Shown piece by piece: positions 1 through 6,546 of a stretch of DNA of 11,204 bases; position 1 is the stretch's first letter, and each line of letters starts with the position of its first letter. The DNA is taken from assembly GCA_964416315.1 (NCBI GenBank), contig CAYQDR010000139.1:1-11204 (forward strand), read 5' to 3'. The notes beneath the pieces were generated by a model. That model worked only from the letters and a program-made list of their open reading frames with translations, was not told the origin of the DNA and searched no databases. The position numbers and the translations under genes are program-made. Source of the DNA: CAYQDR01 sp964416315. Its GTDB lineage: Bacteria > Methylomirabilota > Methylomirabilia > Rokubacteriales > DASRDR01.

Positions 1-118
1 TGATTCCAGAGTTCTGCTGTGAATTGTCCATTTTATTGTCGCGCGGGCCCTTAGGATGGGCGGAGCTTCGGGAGCCCGCTCGGGCGGGATGACCTTCCGG
101 GAGGCCTAAGGCCAAGCG
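1..118. other. Left-edge non-coding leader
   Basis: No gene could be supported here. The first 50 bases are distinctly less GC-rich than the rest of the window. A small inverted repeat GCCCG-CT-CGGGC lies at 74-85 and GGCC-TAA-GGCC at 103-113, just before the response regulator gene. A TAGGAT hexamer at 52-57 could be a -10 box, but no convincing -35 is found at the right distance. The stretch may hold the promoter of the response regulator or the end of an upstream transcript. Confidence 0.4.
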
Positions 119-472
119 ATGAGACGCGTGCTCGCGGTTGACGACGACCCCTCGATCCTCGCCGTCATCAAGGACATCCTCTCGAAAGTCGGCTACACGA
201 TCTCGGTCGTCCCGAACGGGGTGGAGGCGCTCCGCCGGCTCGAGGTCGAACAGTATGACCTCGTGATCACGGACCTCCGGATGCCCGAGATGTCGGGCGT
301 CGAGCTCATCACCCACCTCCAGAAGGACGCGACCTACTCGAAGATCCCGATCATCATCCTCGCCACGGGCGCCGAGAGCGCGGAGCTCGGGAACGTCAAG
401 GTGGACGCGCGGGTCTCGAAGCCGTTCGTGCCGAAGACGCTGCTGAACGCCGTCGCCGCCCTGATCGGCTAG
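119..472 (+). CDS. Single-domain response regulator (CheY-like receiver)
   Basis: A 117-residue protein consisting of one receiver domain and no output domain. The acidic pair D8-D9, the phospho-acceptor D52 in the ITDLRMPEMSG context, the conserved T83 and the K101-P102 motif are all in place, so it should accept phosphate from a histidine kinase. The length equals a bare receiver (about 115-125 residues), so it must act by protein contact, as in CheY or Spo0F type relays, or as a partner of a hybrid system. The ATG at 119 has an AAGG-containing ribosome site at 108-111, seven bases upstream. No kinase or chemotaxis gene is visible next to it, so the pathway cannot be named. Family call is firm; role is unknown. 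Confidence 0.93.
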   Translation: MRRVLAVDDDPSILAVIKDILSKVGYTISVVPNGVEALRRLEVEQYDLVITDLRMPEMSGVELITHLQKDATYSKIPIIILATGAESAELGNVKVDARVSKPFVPKTLLNAVAALIG

Positions 473-607
473 CCCCTCCTCCACGTCTGCTCGTTGATCC
501 GCCTCCCCTTCGTCTGCACGCCCGACGTCCGCCACCGCCGGGGCGCGCGCAAAAAGGCGGGTGCGCGGCTCGGGGCGCGGGTGTAGGATTCTCGCGGGAT
601 CCGACCC

Positions 608-1132
608 ATGCTCGACATCGGCTTCCAGGAGCTGCTCGTCCTCCTGGTCATCGCGCTCCTCGTCTTCGGACCCTACAAGCTCCCAGAGCTCGGGCGGGCG
701 CTCGGCCGGGCGATGCGGGAGTTCCGGCGGGCGAGCGACGAGTTCCGCTCGACCATCGAGACGAACCTGAACCTCAACGAGACTCTCGCTGACGACTCAC
801 GTCCGTCGGCCGCCGATGCCCCGGCGACGGCGGGCGAGACGGCATCGGCCCCGGCTGCGCCGGCGCCCGATCTCCCGGCGCCCGCGGACCCCGTTCCGTT
901 CGGCGCCCCGACCCTCGAGGGGGAGGGCTTCGGCGCGCCGCCACCGGTCGCGCCCGTCGAGCCGTTCTGCGCCCAGCGCGGCGGGCGGCTCCTTCATCGC
1001 GCGACGTGCGCGTGGGCGGCCCGGATCCCGGAGGCCGACCGGATCGTGCTGAAGGCCGCGGCCGAAGGGGGGGATCTCGGGCTCGTGGCCTGCCCGGTGT
1101 GCGACCCCCGGGACGGGGAGGCGGCGGCCTGA
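608..1132 (+). CDS. TatA/TatB-like protein with C-terminal Ada-like Cys motif
   Basis: A 174-residue protein. The N-terminus is a textbook Tat pore/receptor subunit: E8, a short membrane helix at about 7-20, the F20-G21-P22 hinge, then LPELGRALG leading into an amphipathic charged helix to about residue 50. E8 and the GP hinge resemble TatB, but TatA and TatB cannot be told apart reliably on this. Residues 60-118 are an Ala/Pro-rich linker. The tail (119-168) is unusual: C121, H130-x3-C134 and C162-x2-C165, in a context (H..C.WA.RI, then G..ACPVC.P) like the small zinc-binding domain related to the Ada N-terminus. Tat subunits normally end in a variable, disordered tail, so this looks like a fusion. 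No tatC is present nearby. Upstream of ATG 608 there is no clear Shine-Dalgarno; a TAGGAT at 584-589 could be a -10 box. Confidence 0.85.
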   Translation: MLDIGFQELLVLLVIALLVFGPYKLPELGRALGRAMREFRRASDEFRSTIETNLNLNETLADDSRPSAADAPATAGETASAPAAPAPDLPAPADPVPFGAPTLEGEGFGAPPPVAPVEPFCAQRGGRLLHRATCAWAARIPEADRIVLKAAAEGGDLGLVACPVCDPRDGEAAA

Positions 1133-1151
1133 TCGGCCCCCCTCTTTTTTT
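1133..1151 (+). terminator. Possible weak terminator after the Tat-like gene
   Basis: Immediately after the stop codon a short GGCC-TGATC-GGCC inverted repeat (1126-1138, overlapping the TGA) is followed by a C-rich run and seven T residues at 1145-1151. The stem is only four base pairs, so termination is a weak inference from the T-tract. Confidence 0.25.
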
Positions 1152-1152
1152 C

Positions 1153-1167
1153 GTTGACTCACTCAAC
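1153..1167. promoter_or_regulatory. Candidate LexA operator (GTTGA-N5-TCAAC)
   Basis: A perfect inverted repeat GTTGACTCACTCAAC with 5-base arms, extendable by one C/G pair at 1152 and 1168. It covers the -35 box TTGACT of the promoter just upstream of lexA. A second half-site, GTTGACT at 1172-1178, repeats the left arm 19 bases on (about two helical turns). LexA normally binds a palindrome in its own promoter, so self-repression is the natural reading. The sequence is unlike the E. coli (CTGT-N8-ACAG) and Bacillus (GAAC-N4-GTTC) boxes. Binding by this LexA is inferred. Confidence 0.6.
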
Positions 1168-1183
1168 GGGTGTTGACTAAACT
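1154..1183 (+). promoter_or_regulatory. Putative lexA promoter
   Basis: TTGACT (1154-1159) and TAAACT (1178-1183) are separated by 18 bases, fitting a sigma-70 type promoter. Transcription would begin near 1190 and give a leader of about 34 bases containing the GGAGGGAGGGG ribosome site. The operator candidate overlaps the -35 element. Confidence 0.5.
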
Positions 1184-1223
1184 CGTGGCGGTTGGCGTCG
1201 CATTGGCGCACGGAGGGAGGGGT

Positions 1224-1841
1224 ATGGAGCCACGACTGACCGACCGCCAGCAGGAAGTCCTCGGGTTCATCCGCCAGTTCTCGCAGCGCCACGGGGTCCC
1301 GCCGACGGTGCGCGAGATCGGGGGCCGCTTCCGGGTGACCCCCCGCGCGGCGTTCGATCACCTGCGCGCCCTCGAGCGGAAGGGCTATCTGCGGCGCCGG
1401 GCGACGAGCGGCCGCACGTCGCGGGCGCTGACGCTCGCCGACCGGCCCACAGCCGTCCGCGAGGTCCCGATCCTCGGCCGCATCGCGGCCGGCGGCCCTG
1501 TGCTCTCGGAGGAGAATCGCGAGGGCACGCTTCCGCTGCCGGCCGACTGGATGGGCGACAAGGGGGAGCTCTTCGGCCTGCGCGTCCACGGCGAGAGCAT
1601 GGTCGGCGCCCACATCGTCGAGGGCGACATCGTCGTCGTGCGCCGCCAGGAGCACGCCCAGCCCGGGGACATCGTCGTCGCGCTCGTGGACGGCGAGGCC
1701 ACGGTCAAGCGCTTCGGGCGCGAAGGGCAGGCGGTGGTCCTTCGGCCCGAGCACCCGACGCTGGTCCCGATCGTCGTGCATTCGGGGGAGAAGGATGTCC
1801 GGATCATCGGCAAGGTCATCGGGCTCGTGCGTCACCTGTAG
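1224..1841 (+). CDS. lexA: LexA repressor (SOS regulator, self-cleaving)
   Basis: A 205-residue LexA, the usual length. Residues 1-65 form the winged-helix DNA-binding domain (LTDRQQEVLGFI, then VPPTVREIGGRF and the recognition helix TPRAAFDHLRALERKGYL). The hinge carries the Ala89-Gly90 cleavage bond in RIAAGGPV. The C-terminal S24 peptidase domain has the catalytic S125 in HGESM and K162 in ATVKRF, so RecA-stimulated autocleavage should work. The start was set at ATG 1224 because GGAGGGAGGGG sits directly before it and the protein begins at the usual MEPRLTDRQ-like point; an in-frame GTG at 1170 would add 18 residues but lies inside the operator/promoter region. The next genes downstream include DNA repair functions that could belong to its regulon, but no second copy of the operator was seen before them. 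Confidence 0.96.
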   Translation: MEPRLTDRQQEVLGFIRQFSQRHGVPPTVREIGGRFRVTPRAAFDHLRALERKGYLRRRATSGRTSRALTLADRPTAVREVPILGRIAAGGPVLSEENREGTLPLPADWMGDKGELFGLRVHGESMVGAHIVEGDIVVVRRQEHAQPGDIVVALVDGEATVKRFGREGQAVVLRPEHPTLVPIVVHSGEKDVRIIGKVIGLVRHL

Positions 1842-1852
1842 CGCGTCGGCGC

Positions 1853-1881
1853 GGCAGGCGGCGCCAGCCGCCGCTCCTGCC
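1853..1881 (+). terminator. Hairpin after lexA
   Basis: Stem GGCGGC (1857-1862) with GCCGCC (1867-1872), loop GCCA, plus outer pairs GGCA/TGCC (1853-1856 with 1878-1881) across a one-sided bulge. It begins 11 bases after the lexA stop codon. No T-tract follows, so it may instead slow RNA decay or be a chance fold in GC-rich DNA. Confidence 0.3.
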
Positions 1882-1968
1882 TGGCGGCGGCGGATCCGCC
1901 GGGCGCGTTCGCGCGGCCGCGCGGTCCGCCGCGCGGCGGGCAGGCCCCGATCGGGCGCGTCGCTCGTT

Positions 1969-2100
1969 GTGGTCCGGTCGCCCCAACAGGCGGCGAGGTC
2001 CCGGGCGGGCCGCCTCCCCGTCGGCGACCTCCTGGCGGGCGGCGCGGCACTCGGCGCCGTCGCCCTCTGGGGCCTGGCGCTGCACCTCCTCGGCGGCTGA
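1969..2100 (+). CDS. Possible small single-helix membrane peptide
   Basis: A 43-residue ORF from GTG 1969 to TGA 2100. Residues 1-17 are Arg-rich and the rest (VGDLLAGGAALGAVALWGLA and on) is a single hydrophobic helix ending in HLLGG, as in small tail-anchored peptides. No good Shine-Dalgarno precedes the GTG, and the same frame stays open far upstream, as is common in DNA this GC-rich. It is not recognised as a family. Support is limited to the contrast between a basic head and a clean hydrophobic tail ending at a stop. Confidence 0.25.
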   Translation: MVRSPQQAARSRAGRLPVGDLLAGGAALGAVALWGLALHLLGG

Positions 2101-2147
2101 AACCGCGGCTCGCCGGGTTACGGCTTCGGCCAGCAGCGGGCCGAGTC

Positions 2148-2273
2148 CGGCGATGGTACCGGGCCGAGACCCGAGCGCCGGTAGGACGCAGGCTCGAGGC
2201 GCGCCGAGGCGTATGCCGCATACGCTGAGGCGCGACGAGGGCCGAGGAGTACCCGGCGCGACGGGTATCGACC
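2148..2273 (-). repeat. Dispersed repeat, copy A (structured)
   Basis: Read on the minus strand, this stretch aligns without gaps to 6559-6684 on the plus strand, with about 91 of 126 positions identical by eye. The best conserved blocks are CCGTCGC, GTACGCC/ATACGCC-TCGG, CCTGCGTCCT and TCGGGTCTCGGCC. The core at 2200-2234 folds into a two-stem hairpin (CGCGCC/GGCGCG outer, GCGTATGC/GCATACGC inner) that is also possible in the other copy. It ends 13 bases before the ligase start codon and has no start codon of its own. Confidence 0.75.
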
Positions 2274-2286
2274 CGGGAATCGGGCC

Positions 2287-3858
2287 GTGACGCTCGCCGC
2301 GCTGGCCCACCTCACGGAGCGACTCGCCGGAACCTCGAGCCGCATCGAGAAGGTCGCGCTCGTCGCCGAGTTCCTCCGGGGCCTGGCGCCGGCGGAGATC
2401 CCCTGGGCGGTCGCGTTCCTCCTGGGCCGCCCGTTCCCGGCGTCCGACCCGCGGGTGCTCCAGGTGAGCTTCGCCACGCTCGCGCGGCTCGACGAGGGCC
2501 CGGCGGCCCCCGGACGCCCGGTCGCGCTGGGCGACGTCGCGGCTGCCTTCGCGGCGATCGCCGGGGCGTCGGGCCCTGGCTCCCGCGCCGCCAAGACGCG
2601 GGGGCTCCGCGACCTCTTCGGCGCCGCGGCGCCGGCGGAGCGCGCGGTGCTCCGCGCGGTCCTGGGCGGGGAGATGCGGACCGGCGTCCATGAAGGCCTC
2701 GTCCAGGAGGCCGTGGCGCGCGCGGTCGGCGTCCCGGCGGATCTCGTGCGGCGCGCCGGTCTGTTCGTCTCCGACCTCTCCGAGGTCGCGCGCCTCGCGC
2801 TCACGGAGGGCGAGGCGGGACTCCGTGCGGTCGGCGTGCGGCTGTTCGTGCCGCTCCTGCCGATGCTCGCCGAGTCGGCGGACGACGTGGCCGAGATCCT
2901 CGCGGAGCACGGCGGCCGGACGGCGTTCGAGGCCAAGTACGACGGGGCGCGCATCCAGGTGCACCGGCGCGGCGACCAGGTGCGGATCTGGAGCCGGCGG
3001 CTGACGGAGGTCACGGGGAGCCTCCCCGAGGTCGTCGTGCTCGCGCGCGAGTGGGCCGCCGGCGAGCTGATCCTGGAGGGCGAGGTCGTCGCGGTCGCGG
3101 CGGACGGGCGACCGCTGCCCTTCCAGGACCTGATGCGGCGATTCCGCCGCGTCCACGGGATCGAAGCGGCGGCGCGGGCGGTCCCGGTCCGGCTCTACCT
3201 CTTCGACTGCCTCTACGCGGACGGGACGGCGTTCGTGGACCGCCCGTACGTGGCGCGCTGGGAGGCCCTCGCCGGGCTGACGGGCGGCCGCCACCTCGCC
3301 GACCGTCGGGTCACGGCGGACGCGGGCGAGGCGGAGACTTTCCTCCGCGAGGCGCTCGCCGCGGGGCACGAGGGGCTCATCGCCAAGGCGCTCGACAGCC
3401 CCTACCGCCCGGGGGTCCGCGGGAAGCACTGGTTCAAGCTCAAGCCGGCCGCGGCGCTCGACTGCGTCATCGTCGCGGCCGACCGTGGCTCCGGGCGGCG
3501 GCGCGGGTGGCTGTCGAACTACCACCTGGCGGTGCGCGACGAGCGCGGGGGCTTCGCCGACGTGGGGAAGACGTTCAAGGGGCTCACCGACGCGGAGTTC
3601 GCCGCGATGACCGCGCGGCTCCGGGCCCTCGCCGTCGCCGACGACGGCTACACGGTCCGCGTCCGGCCGGGCGTGGTCGTCGAGGTGGCCTACAACGAGA
3701 TCCAGGAAAGCCCGCGCTACCCCTCGGGCTTCGCCCTTCGGTTCGCGCGGATCACGCGGATCCGGGACGACAAGCGCCCGGCCGACGCGGACACCCTGGC
3801 GACGCTCCGGGCGCGCTACGAGCGGCAGTTCGGCGCGAAGGGGCGCGCGCGCGGGTGA
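2287..3858 (+). CDS. ATP-dependent DNA ligase (archaeal/LigB type)
   Basis: A 523-residue ligase that seals DNA nicks through an enzyme-AMP intermediate. The order is an N-terminal DNA-binding domain (about 1-190), nucleotidyltransferase domain (about 195-390) and OB-fold (to the end). Visible motifs: I, KYDGAR with the adenylated lysine K217; III, EGEVVAV followed by FQDLMRR; IIIa, LYLFDCLY near 303-310; IV, EGLIAK at 362-367; V, KHWFKLKP from 380. Length and the N-terminal domain match archaeal Lig and mycobacterial LigB rather than the short LigC or LigD ligase modules. Most bacteria use NAD-dependent LigA for replication, so this is probably an accessory repair ligase. The GTG at 2287 lacks a Shine-Dalgarno; the N-terminal sequence starting there fits the family. 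It sits between lexA and a RecA-like ATPase. Confidence 0.95.
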   Translation: MTLAALAHLTERLAGTSSRIEKVALVAEFLRGLAPAEIPWAVAFLLGRPFPASDPRVLQVSFATLARLDEGPAAPGRPVALGDVAAAFAAIAGASGPGSRAAKTRGLRDLFGAAAPAERAVLRAVLGGEMRTGVHEGLVQEAVARAVGVPADLVRRAGLFVSDLSEVARLALTEGEAGLRAVGVRLFVPLLPMLAESADDVAEILAEHGGRTAFEAKYDGARIQVHRRGDQVRIWSRRLTEVTGSLPEVVVLAREWAAGELILEGEVVAVAADGRPLPFQDLMRRFRRVHGIEAAARAVPVRLYLFDCLYADGTAFVDRPYVARWEALAGLTGGRHLADRRVTADAGEAETFLREALAAGHEGLIAKALDSPYRPGVRGKHWFKLKPAAALDCVIVAADRGSGRRRGWLSNYHLAVRDERGGFADVGKTFKGLTDAEFAAMTARLRALAVADDGYTVRVRPGVVVEVAYNEIQESPRYPSGFALRFARITRIRDDKRPADADTLATLRARYERQFGAKGRARG

Positions 3859-3870
3859 GCGCCGCGCGTA

Positions 3871-3899
3871 TTGACCGCGCCGCGACGAGCCCGTATCCT
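3871..3899 (+). promoter_or_regulatory. Promoter for the KaiC-like operon, leaderless type
   Basis: TTGACC (3871-3876), a 17-base spacer and TATCCT (3894-3899), followed by only eight bases before the GTG at 3908. Start of transcription would fall on or next to the first base of the GTG. No Shine-Dalgarno is present between the elements and the start codon. Confidence 0.6.
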
Positions 3900-3907
3900 T
3901 GCCGTTC

Positions 3908-4792
3908 GTGACGACTCTCGCGCGCGTGTCCACGGGGCTCCCCCGCCTGGACGCCATGCTCGACAGGGGGCTGATCCCGGGGACGCTCACCGTCGTCTAC
4001 GGCGCGACCGGCATCGGGAAGACCCACCTCGGCCTGGCCTTCGCCGAGCACGGCCGGGTGACCGACGGCGCGCGCGGCCTCGTCGTGGACATGAACGCGC
4101 GCGGCGACTCCCAGCAGCACGCGCCCTACGCCGCGCGCCTGTACGGCTGGCCCCTCCGCCGCTGGACCCACACCGTGATGCCGATGACGGACCCCTATCC
4201 GCCGCCGGACCAGCTCGAGGCCCACTACCTCGACGTCTTCCCGTGGGTCGGCCGCCGGAGCGACTACGAAGTCGCGACGCCGGAGGGGCGCGAGTTCGAC
4301 TGGGGGTGGAAGGCCGCGTACGCGCGCGCGCTCTACACGGCGCGGCCGTTCTTCTACTTCCACTTCGGCCGCGGTGCGCGGCGCGTCGTCGTCGACGGGA
4401 TCGAGCCGGGCCAGGCCGACGACTCGATCCAGCTCTACCTCGTGGACGAGCTCTACCGGAAGGTGATCCATCGGGATGCCGAGACGCTCGGGATGGAGAT
4501 CTGCCTCCCGGTCTGGCAGCACCGGGCGTTCATCGACGCGCACCGGTACGAGGACGCCGCGATCACGACGCTCCTGCTCGTGACGACCGAGGAGACGGCG
4601 CTCGCCGACCTGGTCGCCCGGAAGGTCGCGGCCGGGGACCTCGGGGCCGTCGCGAACACCGTGCTCCTCATGGGCCGGGAGAGGGTGGGAGCGCGGGTGG
4701 GGCGGTTCCTCTGCGCGGCCAAGCACCGCGGCAGCGCGATGGCGGACGAGATCGTCGAATACCGGATCACCGAGCAGGGCATCGTCTTCTAG
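3908..4792 (+). CDS. KaiC/RAD55-like RecA-superfamily ATPase
   Basis: A 294-residue single-domain P-loop ATPase. Walker A is GATGIGKT (G32-T39), Walker B is VVVD at 160-163, and the C-terminal AAKHRGSAM...YRITEQGI resembles the K-x-RGS / I..GI ending of KaiC and RAD55 proteins. LLVTTEET followed by ANTVLLMGRE is also typical of that group. There is no RadA zinc finger, no Lon-like tail and no second ATPase copy, so it is neither RadA nor clock KaiC. The likely role is an ATP-driven switch or recombinase-related factor acting on DNA or a partner protein; the target is not known. GTG 3908 was chosen because the -10 box ends at 3899; a TTG at 3899 would add three residues but overlaps that box. 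First gene of an operon with 4801 and 5676. Confidence 0.85.
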   Translation: MTTLARVSTGLPRLDAMLDRGLIPGTLTVVYGATGIGKTHLGLAFAEHGRVTDGARGLVVDMNARGDSQQHAPYAARLYGWPLRRWTHTVMPMTDPYPPPDQLEAHYLDVFPWVGRRSDYEVATPEGREFDWGWKAAYARALYTARPFFYFHFGRGARRVVVDGIEPGQADDSIQLYLVDELYRKVIHRDAETLGMEICLPVWQHRAFIDAHRYEDAAITTLLLVTTEETALADLVARKVAAGDLGAVANTVLLMGRERVGARVGRFLCAAKHRGSAMADEIVEYRITEQGIVF

Positions 4793-4800
4793 GGTGAGGA

Positions 4801-5676
4801 GTGCGCCCGACGGGAGCGCTGACGCGCGAGCGGCTCGAGCGGTACCGGGACCACGCCTTCCGCCGGACGCCGGCCCGCCGCGTCCGGAGCGCACGCCAGG
4901 CGCTCGCGTTCGTCGAGGCCGTCGGGGTCTGCTCGACCTTCTACCGGTTCCGCGAGGGGCTCGCGTGCCTCTGGGAGGCGGTGGCGGGACGGCGCGACCC
5001 GCGGTGGCCCCGCCGCTCTCACCACGACGTCGGGATCGGGCTGACGTGGGACCTCAAGGACACACTCCCCGCCCGCCGCCGGGTCTACTACGGGAAGCTC
5101 TTGCGCGGGCGCCCCGTGCTCGTCGCCCTGGATCTCTTCCCCGCCTTCTACGCCCTGGTCCGCGGCCGGCAGCGGGGGCGTGACTACCGGGTCGAGTACG
5201 AGGCCGGCCGGCTCTCCCACACGGCGAAGCGACTGATGGACGTCCTGGTCCGCCGGCGTCCCCTCTACACGCGGGAGTGGCGGGGGGAGGCGTTCATGCT
5301 CCAGCCGGCGAAGACGCGCGAGTTCGAGCGCGCCGTGGCCGAGCTCCAGCAGGCGCTGTTCGTGGTGAAGGTCGAGGAGCGCTACGACCCGTCGTTCTCG
5401 TACCGCTGGGACCTCCTCGAGGCGTGGCTCCCGGAGGCGGTGCGGGCGGGGCGGCGACTCTCCCGAGCCGTCGCCGTGCGGCGGCTCGTGCTCTGTTACC
5501 TCGGCGGCGCGGGATGGGCGTCGATCCGGGGCCTGGCGCGACTCTTCGCGCTCCCGCGCGCGGAGGTGGCGGCCGCGGTGGCGGCGCTCGCCCGCGAAGG
5601 TCGCGTCTGCACGGGGCTCGCCGTCCCCGGCCTGGCCGCCGACCTCGTCGCGCATCGGCGGCTGCTCGAGGGCTGA
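4801..5676 (+). CDS. AlkZ-related winged-helix protein
   Basis: A 291-residue member of the broad AlkZ/YcaQ (HTH_42) group, whose characterised members are DNA glycosylases that remove bulky alkyl lesions or unhook interstrand crosslinks. The recognisable block is ALAFVEAVGVCSTFYRF, LWEAVAGR, GLTWDLKD, RRVYYGKLLRGRP and LDLFPAFYAL in residues about 36-118, followed by winged-helix segments (SHTAKRLMDVLVRRRPLYTREW; RRLVLCYLGGAGWASIRGLARLF near 230-250). I do not see the QxQ or QxD catalytic motif of AlkZ and YcaQ, so enzymatic activity is uncertain. GTG 4801 is the first possible start because an in-frame TGA lies at 4795-4797; it is eight bases after the ATPase stop, with GGTGAGGA immediately before it. 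It is translationally tied to the next gene through a TGATG overlap. Confidence 0.75.
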   Translation: MRPTGALTRERLERYRDHAFRRTPARRVRSARQALAFVEAVGVCSTFYRFREGLACLWEAVAGRRDPRWPRRSHHDVGIGLTWDLKDTLPARRRVYYGKLLRGRPVLVALDLFPAFYALVRGRQRGRDYRVEYEAGRLSHTAKRLMDVLVRRRPLYTREWRGEAFMLQPAKTREFERAVAELQQALFVVKVEERYDPSFSYRWDLLEAWLPEAVRAGRRLSRAVAVRRLVLCYLGGAGWASIRGLARLFALPRAEVAAAVAALAREGRVCTGLAVPGLAADLVAHRRLLEG

Positions 5677-6515
5677 TGCAGCCCCCCGACGGCTTCCGCT
5701 ACATCGACGCGCACACGCATCTCCATCCCCCGTGGCTCTTCGCCGCGATCCGCCGGTGGTTCGCCGACCACACCGACTGGAATATCCGCGGGCCCACCGA
5801 GCCCGCCGCCGTCGCGGCGGCACTCCGGGCGGCCGGGGTCGAGCGCTTCGCGTTCTTCACCTACGCCCACCGCGCCGGGCTCTCGCGGGAGCTGAACCGC
5901 TGGCTCCGGGGGACCGCCGCCAGGCTCCCGGACGGGATCCCCCTCGGCACCGTCCACGCGGGGGACGACGACCCGGCCGGGATCGTCGAGGAAGCGTGCG
6001 GGGGTTTCGGGTTCCGCGGGATCAAGCTCCACATCCAGGTGCAGCGCTTCTACCCGGACGACCCCCGGATGTTCCCGGTCTACGAACGCCTCGCGGCCCT
6101 CGACCGCGTCCTCCTGATCCACGTCGGCACGGGCCCGCACTACAACGAGTTCACCGGGATCGCGCGCTTCGCCCGCGTCCTCCAGTGCGTCCCCGGGCTC
6201 CGGGCGGCGATCTGCCACATGGGCGCCTTCGAGACCCGCGCCGCGCTCGGGCTCCTCGACCGCTACCCGGCGCTTCGCCTGGACACGACGATGGCGCTCA
6301 CGCGCGCCTCGTTCCCCTACACCCGGATCGACCCGGGCGTGGTCCGGGACGCCGACCTCGTCCGTCATGCGGACCGGATCCTGTACGGCAGCGACTTTCC
6401 GAACCTGCCGTACCCGTACGAGGAGGAGCGGCGGGAGCTCTGGGCGCGGGACCTGCCCCTTTCCGTCTACCAGCGGATCTTCTACGATAACGCGCAGGCA
6501 TTCTTCGGGCTGTGA
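5676..6515 (+). CDS. Amidohydrolase-2 family metal-dependent hydrolase
   Basis: A 279-residue TIM-barrel hydrolase of the amidohydrolase-2 (ACMSD-like/TatD-like fold) group. Metal and active-site positions seen: H13-x-H15 in DAHTHLHP on strand 1, K117-L-H119 in GIKLH, H149 in LLIHVG, H181 in AICHMG and D240 in LYGSDFPNLPY near the C-terminus. Family members hydrolyse or decarboxylate small cyclic or amide substrates; the substrate here cannot be told. The ATG overlaps the stop of the upstream gene by one base (TGATG), giving translational coupling with the AlkZ-related protein and, through it, with the KaiC-like ATPase. The stable linkage to two DNA-related proteins hints at a nucleotide- or base-derived substrate, but that is speculation. 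Confidence 0.88.
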   Translation: MQPPDGFRYIDAHTHLHPPWLFAAIRRWFADHTDWNIRGPTEPAAVAAALRAAGVERFAFFTYAHRAGLSRELNRWLRGTAARLPDGIPLGTVHAGDDDPAGIVEEACGGFGFRGIKLHIQVQRFYPDDPRMFPVYERLAALDRVLLIHVGTGPHYNEFTGIARFARVLQCVPGLRAAICHMGAFETRAALGLLDRYPALRLDTTMALTRASFPYTRIDPGVVRDADLVRHADRILYGSDFPNLPYPYEEERRELWARDLPLSVYQRIFYDNAQAFFGL

Positions 6516-6546
6516 TCCGGTCCCCCACCCGACGAGAGGAGGAGTC

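Larger units (their letters stand above)
1842..2147. other. lexA-ligase intergenic stretch
   Basis: Extremely GC-rich sequence with no clear conserved gene. It starts with a stable hairpin (1853-1881: GGCA...TGCC outer, GGCGGC...GCCGCC inner stem) that may end the lexA transcript although no T-run follows. It also contains the weak small ORF at 1969-2100. From 2148 the dispersed repeat begins. Confidence 0.4.

Noticed and set aside
1170..1223. N-terminal extension of LexA from GTG 1170
   Set aside because: It overlaps the promoter/operator and lacks a ribosome site, while ATG 1224 has an excellent one and matches the usual LexA start.
1816..3990. 724-codon minus-strand ORF
   Set aside because: Antisense to the DNA ligase gene, with Arg/Ala/Pro-rich low-complexity sequence caused by high GC; the ligase has all catalytic motifs.
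3871..4797. 308-codon plus-strand ORF from TTG 3871
   Set aside because: Overlaps the KaiC-like gene in another frame and starts inside the -35 box; no recognisable motif.
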